A DNA stretch of 64,000 bases from Xylocopa sonorina. Lineage: Eukaryota > Arthropoda > Insecta > Hymenoptera > Apidae. The notes under the pieces were generated by a model. That model made no database searches, was not told the origin of the DNA, and was given only the letters and a program-made list of their open reading frames with translations. The DNA lies in assembly GCF_050948175.1 (NCBI RefSeq), contig NW_027490260.1:1-64000 (forward strand), in the 5' to 3' direction. Below are positions 1-14,100 of the stretch, in pieces; the stretch's first letter is position 1; the number at the start of each line of letters is the position of its first letter. A program made the translations under genes and the position numbers.

Positions 1-3000
1 ATAGCGGTTCCAGATGTCTACATATCGAAGCAATAGAGTTGTAATGGTTTCTTAGAACGCGATATCGCATCCCAGTTCTATCTTTCATGATAAGATTTAA
101 TATTCATTGCGAACTTTTATGTATACCTCGTCTACATTACAAAAGAATGTAAATATCACACTTCCTTGCTAGGAAATGCGTTTCCTTATGCCTACGTATC
201 GAAGCAATGGAGTTCTAATGCTTCCTTAAACGCGATATCGCACCTCAGTTCTATCTTTCATGATAAGATGTAATATTCATTGCGAACTGTTATGTATACC
301 TCGTCTACACTACAAAAGAATGTAAATATCAAACTTCCTTGCTAGGAAATGCGTTTCCTTATGCCTACGTATCGAAGCAATAGAGTTCTAACTCTTCTGA
401 AAACGCGACTTCCCATCGCAGTGCTATGTTTCATGATAAAATATAATATTCATTGCGAAGGTTATGTATACCTCGACTGCACTTCAAAAGATAGCAAATG
501 CCACACTTCCTGCTATGAAATGCGTTTCCAGATGTCTACGTGTCGAAGCAATGGAGTTCTAATGCTTCTCAAAACGTGATATCGCATCTTATTTCTAAGT
601 TTCGTGATAAGATATAGTATTCATTGCGAAATGTCATGTATACCGCGTATACACTTCAAAGAATGTATATGCGACACATCCGTGCTAGGAAATAGCGTAT
701 GCAGATGTCTACGTGTCGTAACAATAGAGGTCTAATGTTTCTTAAAACGAGATATCGTATATCATTTCGATGCTTCATCATAAGATGTAATATTCATTGC
801 GATGTGTCATGTATACCTCGTATTCACTTCAAAAGAATGTAAATGCGACACTTCCTTGCCAGGAAATAGCGTTTGCAGATGTCCACGTATCGTAACAATA
901 GAGTTCTAATGCCTCTTAGACCGCGATATCGCATCTCATTTCTATGTTTCGTGATAAGATATAGTATTCAGTGCGAAGTGTCATGAATACCGCGTATACA
1001 CTTCAAAAGAATGTAAATGCGACACTTCAATGCTAGGAAATAGCGTTTGCAGATGTCCACGTATCGTAACAATAGAGTTCTAATGCCTCTTAAACCGCGA
1101 TATCGCATCTTATTTCTATGTTTCGTGATAAGATATAGTATTCATTGCGAAGTGTCATGAATACCGCGTATACACTTCAAAAGAATGTAAATGCGACACA
1201 TCCGTGCTAGGAAATAGCGTATGCAGATGTCTACGTGTCGTAACAATAGAGGTCTAATGTTTCTTGAAACGAGATATTGTATCTCATTTCGACGCTTCAT
1301 CATAAGATGTAATATTCATTGCCATGTGTCATGTATACCTCGTATTCACTTCAAAAGAATGTAAATGCGACACTTCCTTGCTAGGAAATAGCGTTTGCAG
1401 ATGTCCACGTATCGTAACAGTAGAGTTTCTATTGCCTCTTAAATCGCGATATCGCATCTCATTTCTATGTTTCGTGATAAGATATAATATTCATTGCGAA
1501 GTGTCACGAATACCGCGTATACACTTCAAAAGAATGTAAATGCGACACGTCCGTGCTAGGAAATAGCGTATGCAGATGTCTACGTGTCGTAACAATAGAG
1601 GTCTAATGTTTCTTAAAACGAGATATCGCAACTCATTCTCTGTTTCGTGATAAGATATAGTATTCATTGCGAAGTGTCATGAATACCGCGTATACACTTC
1701 AAAAGAATGTAAATGCGACACATCCGTGCTAGAAAATAGCGTATGCAGATGTCTACGTGTCGTAACAATAGAGGTATAATGTTTCTTTAAAACGAGATAT
1801 CGTATCTCATTTCTATGTTCGTGATAAGATATAGTATTCATTGCGTAGTGTCATGTATACCTTGTATTCACTTCAAAAGTATGTAAATGCGACACTTCAA
1901 TGCTAGGAAATAGCGTTGGCAGATGTCCACGTATCGTAGCAATAGAGTTCTAATGACTCTTAAATCGCGATATCGCATCTCATTTCTATGTTTCGTGATA
2001 AGAAATGGAATTCATTGCGAAGTGTCATGAATACCGCGTATACACTTCAAAAGAATGTAAGTGCGACACACCGTGCTAGGAAATAGCGTATGCAGATGTC
2101 TACGTGTCGTAACAATAGAGGTATAATGTTTCTTACAACGAGATATCGTATCTCATTTCGATGCTTCATCATGAGATGTAATATTCATTGCGATGTGTTA
2201 TGTATACCGCGTATACTCTTCAAAAGAATGTAAATGCGACACATCCGTGCTAGGAAATAGCGTATGCAGATGTCTACGTGTCGTAACAATAGAGGTCTAA
2301 TGTTTCCTAAAACGAGATATCGTATCTCATTTCTATGTTTCGTGACAAGACATAATATTCATTGCGAAATGACATGTATACCTCGTATTCACTTCAAAAG
2401 TATGTAAATGCGACACTCAATGCTAGGAAATAGCGTTTGCAGATGTCCACGTATCGTAGCAATAGAGTTCTAATGCCTCTTAAACCGCGATATCGCCATC
2501 TCATTTCTATGTTTCGTGATAAGATATAATATTCATTGCGAAGTGTCATGAATACCGCGTATACACTTCAAAAGAATGTAAATGCGACACGTCCGTGCTA
2601 GGAAATAGCGTATGCAGATGTCTACGTGTCGTAACAATAGAGGTCTAATGTTTCTTAAAACGAGATATCGCAACTCATTTCTCTGTTTCGTGTTTAGATA
2701 TAGTATTCATTGCGAAATGTCATGTATACCGCGTATACACTTCAAAAGAATGTATATGCGACACATCCGTGCTAGGAAATAGCGTATGCAGATGTCTACG
2801 TGTCGTAACAATAGAGGTCTAATGTTTCTTAAAACGAGATATCGTATATCATTTCGATGCTTCATCATAAGATGTAATATTCATTGCGATGTGTCATGTA
2901 TACCTCGTATTCACTTCAAAAGAATGTAAATGCGACACTTCCTTGCCAGGAAATAGCGTTTGCAGATGTCCACGTATCGTCACAATAGAGTTCTAATGCC

Positions 3001-6000
3001 TCTTAGACCGCGATATCGCATCTCATTTCTATGTTTCGTGATAAGATATAGTATTCAGTGCGAAGTGTCATGAATACCGCGTATACACTTCAAAAGAATG
3101 TAAATGCGACACTTCAATGCTAGGAAATAGCGTTTGCAGATGTCCACGTATCGTAACAATAGAGTTCTAATGCCTCTTAAACCGCGATATCGCATCTTAT
3201 TTCTATGTTTCGTGATAAGATATAGTATTCATTGCGAAGTGTCATGAATACCGCGTATACACTTCAAAAGAATGTAAATGCGACACATCCGTGCTAGGAA
3301 ATAGCGTATGCAGATGTCTACGTGTCGTAACAATAGAGGTCTAATGTTTCTTAAAACGAGATATTGTATCTCATTTCGACGCTTCATCATAAGATGTAAT
3401 ATTCATTGCCATGTGTCATGTATACCTCGTACTCACTTCAAAAGAATGAAAATGCGACACTTCCTTGCTAGGAAATAGCGTTTGCAGATGTCCACGTATC
3501 GTAACAGTAGAGTTCTATTGCCTCTTAAATCGCGATATCGCATCTCATTTCTATGTTTCGTGATAAGATATAATATTCATTGCGAAGTGTCACGAATACC
3601 GCGTATACACTTCAAAAGAATGTAAATGCGACACATCCGTGCTAGGAAATAGCGTATGCAGATGTCTACGTGTCGTAACAATAGAGGTATAATGACTCTT
3701 AAAACGAGATATCGTATCTCATTTCTATGTTTCGTGATAAGATATAATATTCATTGCGAAATGTCATGTATACCTCGTATTCACTCAAAAGTATGTAAAT
3801 GCGACACGTCCGTGCTAGGAAATAGCGTATGCAGATGTCTACGTGTCGTAACAATAGAGGGTCTAATGTTTCTTAAAACGAGATATCGTATCTCATTTCT
3901 ATGTTTCGTGACAAGATATAATATTCATTGCGAAATGTCATGTATACCTCGTATTCACTTCAAAAGTATGTAAATGCGACACTTCAATGCTAGGAAATAG
4001 CGTTGGCAGATGTCCACGTATCGTAGCAATAGAGTTCTAATGCCTCTTAAATCGCGATATCGCATCTCATTTCTATGTTTCGTTATAAGATATAATATTC
4101 ATTGCGAAGTGTCACGAATACCGCGCATACACTTCAAAAGAATGTAAATGCGACACATCCGTGCTAGGAAATAGCGTATGCAGATGTCTACGTGTCGAAA
4201 CAATAGAGGTCTAATGCCTCTTAAATCGCGATATCGCATCTCATTTCGATGCTTCATCATAAGATGTAATATTCATTGCGATGTGTCATGTATACCTCGC
4301 ATTCACTTCAAAAGAATGTAAATGCGACACTCCTTGCTAGGAAATAGCGTTTGCAGATGTCCACGTATCGTAACAATAGAGTTCTAATGCCTCTTAAATC
4401 GCGATATCGCATCTCATTTCTATGTTTCGTGATAAGATATAAATTCATTGCGAGTGTCATGAATACCGCGTATACACTTCAAAAGAATGTAAATGCGACA
4501 CGTCCGTGCTAGGAAATAGCGTATGCAGATGTCTACGTGTCGTAACAATAGAGGTCTAATGTTTCTTAAAACGAGATATCGTATATCATTTCGATGCTTC
4601 ATCATAAGATGTAATATTCATTGCGATGTGTCATGTATACCTCGTATTCACTTCAAAAGAATGTAAATGCGACACTTCCTTGCTAGGAAATAGCGTTTGC
4701 AGATGTCCACGTATCGTAACAATAGAGTTCTAATGCCTCTTAAATCGCGATATCGCATCTCATTTCTATGTTTCGTGATAAGATATAATATTCATTGCGA
4801 AGTGCCATGAATACTGCGTATACACTTCAAAAGAATGTGAATGCCACACTTCCTTGCTAGGAAATGCGTTTCCTGGAGTCCAAGTATTGAAGCAATGTAG
4901 TTCTAATGCTCCTTAAAGCGCGATAACGCATCTCACTTCTATGTTTCATGATATAATATAATATTCATTGCGATGTGCCATGTATACCTCGTCTACACTT
5001 CAAAGGAATTTGAATGCCTCACTTCCTTGCTAGGAAGTGCGTTTTCAGATGTCTACGTATCGAAGAAATAGAGATCTAATGCTTCTAAAAACGCGACATC
5101 GCATCTCATTTCTATGTTTCATGATAAGATATCATATTCATTGCGAAGTGTTATGTACAACTCGTCTACGCCACGAAAGAATGTAAGTGCCACACTTCGT
5201 CACCAGGAGATAGCGTTTCCAGATGTCTGCTTATCGAAGCAATAGAGCTCCAATGCTTCTTAAAACACGTTATCGCATCTCATTTCTATGCTTCACGATA
5301 AGATATAATATTCATTGGGAAGTGTAATGAATACCTCGTCTACGCTTCGAAGGAATGTAAATGCGACACTTCCTTGCAAGGAAATAGCTTTTCCAGAAGT
5401 CTATGCATCGATGCAATAAAGTTCTAATGCCTCTTAACACGCGATATCGCATATCATTTCAATTTTTCATTATAAGATATAATATTCATTGCGAAGTGTC
5501 ATGTATACCTCGTATTCACTTCAAAAGAATGTAAATGCGAGACTTCCTTGCTAGGAAATAGCGTATCCAAATGACCACGTATCGAAATAATAAAGTTATA
5601 ATACTTCTTAAAACGAGATGTCGCATCTCACTTCTATGTTTCATGATAAGATATAATTTTCATTGCGAAGTGTCATGTATACCTCGATTTCACTTCACAA
5701 GAATGTAAATGCGACACTTCCCTGCTAGGAAATATTGTTTGCAGATGTCTACGTATCACAGCAATATAGTACTAATGCTTCCTCAAACGAGATGTCGTAT
5801 TTCATTTCTATGTTTCGTAATAGGATGTAATATTCATTGCGTAATGTCATGTATACCTCGTATTCACATCAATGGAATGTAAGTGCGACATTTCCTTGCT
5901 AGGAAATAGAGTTTGCAGATATCTACTTATATTAGCAATAGAGTTCTAATGCTTCTGATAACGCGATATAGCACCTCATTCCGATGTTTCATGATAAGAT

Positions 6001-8165
6001 GTAATACTCTTTGCGAAGTATCATGTATATCTCGTGTTCACTTCAAAAGAGTGTAAATGCGACATTTGCATGCTAGAAAATAGCGTTTGCAGATGTCTAT
6101 GTATCGTAGCAATAGTGTTCTAGTGCTACTTAAAGCGCGATATCGCATCTCACTTTTATGCTTCATGATAAGATATAATATTCATTGCGAAGTGTCATGT
6201 ATACCTTCGTATTCATTTCAAAAGATTGTAAATGCGACACTTCCATGCTAGGAATAGCGTTTGCAGATGTCTACGTAATCGAAGCATTAGGTTTCTAATG
6301 CTTCTCAAAACGCGATGTCGCATTTCAATTTCTATGTTTCGTGACAAGATATAATATTCATTGTGGAGTGTTATGTATACCTCGTACTCACTTACAAAGA
6401 ATGTAAATGCGACACTTCCTTGCTAGGAAATAACATTTGCAGATGTCTACGCATCGTAGCAATAGAGTTCTAATGCTTCTCAAAACGCGATATCGCAACT
6501 CATTCCTATGTTTCATGATAAGATATAATATTCTTTGCGAAGTGTCATGTATACCTCGTACTCACATCACAAGAATTTAAATGCGAAACTTCCATGCTAT
6601 GAAATAGCGTTTGCAGATGCCTACGTATCGTAGCAATAGAGTTCTAATTCATCTCAAAACGCGATATCGCATCTCACTTCTATGTTTCATGATAAGATAT
6701 AATATTCATTGCGAAGTGTCATGTATACCTCGTATTCATTTCAAAAGATTGTAAATGCGACACTTCCATGCTAGGAAATAGCGTTTGCAGATGTCTACGT
6801 ATCGAAGCATTAGGTTTCTAATGCTTCTCAAAACGCGATGTCGCATCTCAATTCTATGTTTCATGATAAGATACAGTGTCCATTGCGAAGTGTCATGTAT
6901 ATCTTGTATTCACTTCAAAAGAATGTAAATGCGGCATTTCCATGCTAGGTAATAGCGTTTGCAGATATCTACGTATCGAAGCAATAGAATTCTATTGCTT
7001 CTTAAAATGGGATAATGCTTCTCATTTCTATGTTTCATGATAAGATATAATATTCATTGCGGAGTGGCATGTATACGTCGCATACACTTCCATTGAATGT
7101 AAATGCGAAACTTCCTTCCTAGGAAATAGCGTTTTCGGATGTCTAAGTATCGAAGCAATAAAGTTCTATTTCTTCTTAAAACGAGATATTGCATCTCATT
7201 CCTATGCTTCATGATAAGATATAATATTCATTGCGGAGTGGCATGTATACCTCGTCTACACTTGCAATGAATGTAAATGCGAAACTTCCTTGCTAGGAAA
7301 TAGCGCTTGCAGATGTTTACGTATCGAAGCAATAGAGTTCTAATGCTTCTTAAAACGGGATATTGCTTCTCATTTCTATGTTTCATGATAAGATATAATA
7401 TTCATTGCGGAGTGGCATGTATAAGTCGCATACACTTGCAATGAATATAAATGCGACACTTCCTTGCTAGGAAATAGCGCTTGCAGATGTTTACGTTTCG
7501 AAGCAATAGAGTTCTAATGCTTCTTATATCGCTATATCGCACCTCATTTCTATGTCTCATGATAAGATATAATATTCGTTGCGCAGTGCTATGTACTCCT
7601 CGTCTACACTTCCATTGAATATAAATGCCACACTTCTTTGCTAGGAAATGCGATGTCAGATGTCTACGTATGGAAGCAATAGAGTTCTATTGCTTCTTAA
7701 AACGCGATATCGTATCTCATTTCTACGTTTCATTATAAGATATAAGATTCATTGCGAAGTGTCATGTATACTTCGCATACACTTAAAATAAATGTAAATG
7801 CGACGCTTCCTTCCTATGAAATAGCGTCTGTAGATGTCTACATATCGTAGCAATAGGGCACTAATGCATCTTAAATCGCGACATCGCATCTCATTTCTAT
7901 GTCTCACGATAAGATATAATTTTCATCGCGAAGTGTTATGTGTACCTCGTCTACACTTCAAAAGAATGTAAATGAAACACTTCTTTGCTTGGAAATAGCG
8001 TTTGCAGATGTCTACGTATCGTAGCAATAAAGTTCAAAAGCTTTAAACGCGATATCGCACCCCACTTCTAATTTCCATGATAAGATATAGTAGTCATTGC
8101 GATGTATTCTGTATATCTCGTTTACACTTCAAAAGAATGTAAATGCCACAATTCCTTGCTAGGAA
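1..8165 (+). repeat. Higher-order repeat copy 1 (~47 monomers)
   Basis: The opening sequence (ATAGCGGTTCCAGATGTC and onward) recurs at 8,166 and 16,859, and the intervening monomers match copy 2 in order. Copy 1 lacks a four-monomer stretch that copy 2 has near 15.5 kb. It carries one extra monomer at its end (about 7,998-8,165, with the word AAAGTTCAAAAGCTTTAAACG). Together these explain the 528 bp length difference from copy 2. Copy 1 also shows many single-base insertions and deletions relative to copies 2 and 3. The window may begin inside a larger array, so position 1 is not a true repeat boundary. Confidence 0.9.
661..3680 (+). repeat. Nested ~2.09-kb periodicity inside the HOR
   Basis: A block of about 930 bp beginning with GAATGTATATGCGACACATC at 661 recurs at 2,748, an offset of 2,087 bp or 12 monomers. 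The same pair lies in copy 2 at 8,828 and 10,917 (offset 2,089). The two blocks agree closely until about 1,590 and 3,680, where they diverge (GTCTAATGTTTC against GTATAATGACTC). An older 12-monomer duplication therefore preceded amplification of the larger unit. Confidence 0.75.
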
Positions 8166-11100
8166 ATAGCGGTTCCAGATGTCTACATATCGAAGCAATA
8201 GAGTTGTAATGGTTTCTTAGAACGCGATATCGCATCCCAGTTCTATCTTTCATGATAAGATTTAATATTCATTGCGAACTTTTATGTATACCTCGTCTAC
8301 ATTACAAAAGAATGTAAATATCACACTTCCTTGCTAGGAAATGCGTTTCCTTATGCCTACGTATCGAAGCAATGGAGTTCTAATGCTTCCTTAAACGCGA
8401 TATCGCACCTCAGTTCTATCTTTCATGATAAGATGTAATATTCATTGCGAACTGTTATGTATACCTCGTCTACACTACAAAAGAATGTAAATATCAAACT
8501 TCCTTGCTAGGAAATGCGTTTCCTTATGCCTACGTATCGAAGCAATAGAGTTCTAATGCTTCTGAAAACGCGACTTCCCATCGCAGTGCTATGTTTCATG
8601 ATAAAATATAATATTCATTGCGAAGGTTATGTATACCTCGACTGCACTTCAAAAGATAGCAAATGCCACACTTCCTTGCTATGAAATGCGTTTCCAGATG
8701 TCTACGTGTCGAAGCAATGGAGTTCTAATGCTTCTCAAAACGTGATATCGCATCTTATTTCTAAGTTTCGTGATAAGATATAGTATTCATTGCGAAATGT
8801 CATGTATACCGCGTATACACTTCAAAAGAATGTATATGCGACACATCCGTGCTAGGAAATAGCGTATGCAGATGTCTACGTGTCGTAACAATAGAGGTCT
8901 AATGTTTCTTAAAACGAGATATCGTATATCATTTCGATGCTTCATCATAAGATGTAATATTCATTGCGATGTGTCATGTATACCTCGTATTCACTTCAAA
9001 AGAATGTAAATGCGACACTTCCTTGCCAGGAAATAGCGTTTGCAGATGTCCACGTATCGTAACAATAGAGTTCTAATGCCTCTTAGACCGCGATATCGCA
9101 TCTCATTTCTATGTTTCGTGATAAGATATAGTATTCAGTGCGAAGTGTCATGAATACCGCGTATACACTTCAAAAGAATGTAAATGCGACACTTCAATGC
9201 TAGGAAATAGCGTTTGCAGATGTCCACGTATCGTAACAATAGAGTTCTAATGCCTCTTAAACCGCGATATCGCATCTTATTTCTATGTTTCGTGATAAGA
9301 TATAGTATTCATTGCGAAGTGTCATGAATACCGCGTATACACTTCAAAAGAATGTAAATGCGACACATCCGTGCTAGGAAATAGCGTATGCAGATGTCTA
9401 CGTGTCGTAACAATAGAGGTCTAATGTTTCTTGAAACGAGATATTGTATCTCATTTCGACGCTTCATCATAAGATGTAATATTCATTGCCATGTGTCATG
9501 TATACCTCGTATTCACTTCAAAAGAATGTAAATGCGACACTTCCTTGCTAGGAAATAGCGTTTGCAGATGTCCACGTATCGTAACAGTAGAGTTCTATTG
9601 CCTCTTAAATCGCGATATCGCATCTCATTTCTATGTTTCGTGATAAGATATAATATTCATTGCGAAGTGTCACGAATACCGCGTATACACTTCAAAAGAA
9701 TGTAAATGCGACACGTCCGTGCTAGGAAATAGCGTATGCAGATGTCTACGTGTCGTAACAATAGAGGTCTAATGTTTCTTAAAACGAGATATCGCAACTC
9801 ATTTCTCTGTTTCGTGATAAGATATAGTATTCATTGCGAAGTGTCATGAATACCGCGTATACACTTCAAAAGAATGTAAATGCGACACATCCGTGCTAGA
9901 AAATAGCGTATGCAGATGTCTACGTGTCGTAACAATAGAGGTATAATGTTTCTTAAAACGAGATATCGTATCTCATTTCTATGTTTCGTGATAAGATATA
10001 GTATTCATTGCGTAGTGTCATGTATACCTTGTATTCACTTCAAAAGTATGTAAATGCGACACTTCAATGCTAGGAAATAGCGTTGGCAGATGTCCACGTA
10101 TCGTAGCAATAGAGTTCTAATGACTCTTAAATCGCGATATCGCATCTCATTTCTATGTTTCGTGATAAGAAATGGAATTCATTGCGAAGTGTCATGAATA
10201 CCGCGTATACACTTCAAAAGAATGTAAGTGCGACACATCCGTGCTAGGAAATAGCGTATGCAGATGTCTACGTGTCGTAACAATAGAGGTATAATGTTTC
10301 TTACAACGAGATATCGTATCTCATTTCGATGCTTCATCATGAGATGTAATATTCATTGCGATGTGTTATGTATACCGCGTATACTCTTCAAAAGAATGTA
10401 AATGCGACACATCCGTGCTAGGAAATAGCGTATGCAGATGTCTACGTGTCGTAACAATAGAGGTCTAATGTTTCCTAAAACGAGATATCGTATCTCATTT
10501 CTATGTTTCGTGACAAGACATAATATTCATTGCGAAATGACATGTATACCTCGTATTCACTTCAAAAGTATGTAAATGCGACACTTCAATGCTAGGAAAT
10601 AGCGTTTGCAGATGTCCACGTATCGTAGCAATAGAGTTCTAATGCCTCTTAAACCGCGATATCGCATCTCATTTCTATGTTTCGTGATAAGATATAATAT
10701 TCATTGCGAAGTGTCATGAATACCGCGTATACACTTCAAAAGAATGTAAATGCGACACGTCCGTGCTAGGAAATAGCGTATGCAGATGTCTACGTGTCGT
10801 AACAATAGAGGTCTAATGTTTCTTAAAACGAGATATCGCAACTCATTTCTCTGTTTCGTGTTTAGATATAGTATTCATTGCGAAATGTCATGTATACCGC
10901 GTATACACTTCAAAAGAATGTATATGCGACACATCCGTGCTAGGAAATAGCGTATGCAGATGTCTACGTGTCGTAACAATAGAGGTCTAATGTTTCTTAA
11001 AACGAGATATCGTATATCATTTCGATGCTTCATCATAAGATGTAATATTCATTGCGATGTGTCATGTATACCTCGTATTCACTTCAAAAGAATGTAAATG

Positions 11101-14100
11101 CGACACTTCCTTGCCAGGAAATAGCGTTTGCAGATGTCCACGTATCGTCACAATAGAGTTCTAATGCCTCTTAGACCGCGATATCGCATCTCATTTCTAT
11201 GTTTCGTGATAAGATATAGTATTCAGTGCGAAGTGTCATGAATACCGCGTATACACTTCAAAAGAATGTAAATGCGACACTTCAATGCTAGGAAATAGCG
11301 TTTGCAGATGTCCACGTATCGTAACAATAGAGTTCTAATGCCTCTTAAACCGCGATATCGCATCTTATTTCTATGTTTCGTGATAAGATATAGTATTCAT
11401 TGCGAAGTGTCATGAATACCGCGTATACACTTCAAAAGAATGTAAATGCGACACATCCGTGCTAGGAAATAGCGTATGCAGATGTCTACGTGTCGTAACA
11501 ATAGAGGTCTAATGTTTCTTAAAACGAGATATTGTATCTCATTTCGACGCTTCATCATAAGATGTAATATTCATTGCCATGTGTCATGTATACCTCGTAC
11601 TCACTTCAAAAGAATGTAAATGCGACACTTCCTTGCTAGGAAATAGCGTTTGCAGATGTCCACGTATCGTAACAGTAGAGTTCTATTGCCTCTTAAATCG
11701 CGATATCGCATCTCATTTCTATGTTTCGTGATAAGATATAATATTCATTGCGAAGTGTCACGAATACCGCGTATACACTTCAAAAGAATGTAAATGCGAC
11801 ACATCCGTGCTAGGAAATAGCGTATGCAGATGTCTACGTGTCGTAACAATAGAGGTATAATGACTCTTAAAACGAGATATCGTATCTCATTTCTATGTTT
11901 CGTGATAAGATATAATATTCATTGCGAAATGTCATGTATACCTCGTATTCACTTCAAAAGTATGTAAATGCGACACGTCCGTGCTAGGAAATAGCGTATG
12001 CAGATGTCTACGTGTCGTAACAATAGAGGTCTAATGTTTCTTAAAACGAGATATCGTATCTCATTTCTATGTTTCGTGACAAGATATAATATTCATTGCG
12101 AAATGTCATGTATACCTCGTATTCACTTCAAAAGTATGTAAATGCGACACTTCAATGCTAGGAAATAGCGTTGGCAGATGTCCACGTATCGTAGCAATAG
12201 AGTTCTAATGCCTCTTAAATCGCGATATCGCATCTCATTTCTATGTTTCGTTATAAGATATAATATTCATTGCGAAGTGTCACGAATACCGCGCATACAC
12301 TTCAAAAGAATGTAAATGCGACACATCCGTGCTAGGAAATAGCGTATGCAGATGTCTACGTGTCGAAACAATAGAGGTCTAATGCCTCTTAAATCGCGAT
12401 ATCGCATCTCATTTCGATGCTTCATCATAAGATGTAATATTCATTGCGATGTGTCATGTATACCTCGCATTCACTTCAAAAGAATGTAAATGCGACACTT
12501 CCTTGCTAGGAAATAGCGTTTGCAGATGTCCACGTATCGTAACAATAGAGTTCTAATGCCTCTTAAATCGCGATATCGCATCTCATTTCTATGTTTCGTG
12601 ATAAGATATAAATTCATTGCGAAGTGTCATGAATACCGCGTATACACTTCAAAAGAATGTAAATGCGACACGTCCGTGCTAGGAAATAGCGTATGCAGAT
12701 GTCTACGTGTCGTAACAATAGAGGTCTAATGTTTCTTAAAACGAGATATCGTATATCATTTCGATGCTTCATCATAAGATGTAATATTCATTGCGATGTG
12801 TCATGTATACCTCGTATTCACTTCAAAAGAATGTAAATGCGACACTTCCTTGCTAGGAAATAGCGTTTGCAGATGTCCACGTATCGTAACAATAGAGTTC
12901 TAATGCCTCTTAAATCGCGATATCGCATCTCATTTCTATGTTTCGTGATAAGATATAATATTCATTGCGAAGTGCCATGAATACTGCGTATACACTTCAA
13001 AAGAATGTGAATGCCACACTTCCTTGCTAGGAAATGCGTTTCCTGGAGTCCAAGTATTGAAGCAATGTAGTTCTAATGCTCCTTAAAGCGCGATAACGCA
13101 TCTCACTTCTATGTTTCATGATATAATATAATATTCATTGCGATGTGCCATGTATACCTCGTCTACACTTCAAAGGAATTTGAATGCCTCACTTCCTTGC
13201 TAGGAAGTGCGTTTTCAGATGTCTACGTATCGAAGAAATAGAGATCTAATGCTTCTAAAAACGCGACATCGCATCTCATTTCTATGTTTCATGATAAGAT
13301 ATCATATTCATTGCGAAGTGTTATGTACAACTCGTCTACGCCACGAAAGAATGTAAGTGCCACACTTCGTCACCAGGAGATAGCGTTTCCAGATGTCTGC
13401 TTATCGAAGCAATAGAGCTCCAATGCTTCTTAAAACACGTTATCGCATCTCATTTCTATGCTTCACGATAAGATATAATATTCATTGGGAAGTGTAATGA
13501 ATACCTCGTCTACGCTTCGAAGGAATGTAAATGCGACACTTCCTTGCAAGGAAATAGCTTTTCCAGAAGTCTATGCATCGATGCAATAAAGTTCTAATGC
13601 CTCTTAACACGCGATATCGCATATCATTTCAATTTTTCATTATAAGATATAATATTCATTGCGAAGTGTCATGTATACCTCGTATTCACTTCAAAAGAAT
13701 GTAAATGCGAGACTTCCTTGCTAGGAAATAGCGTATCCAAATGACCACGTATCGAAATAATAAAGTTATAATACTTCTTAAAACGAGATGTCGCATCTCA
13801 CTTCTATGTTTCATGATAAGATATAATTTTCATTGCGAAGTGTCATGTATACCTCGATTTCACTTCACAAGAATGTAAATGCGACACTTCCCTGCTAGGA
13901 AATATTGTTTGCAGATGTCTACGTATCACAGCAATATAGTACTAATGCTTCCTCAAACGAGATGTCGTATTTCATTTCTATGTTTCGTAATAGGATGTAA
14001 TATTCATTGCGTAATGTCATGTATACCTCGTATTCACATCAATGGAATGTAAGTGCGACATTTCCTTGCTAGGAAATAGAGTTTGCAGATATCTACTTAT

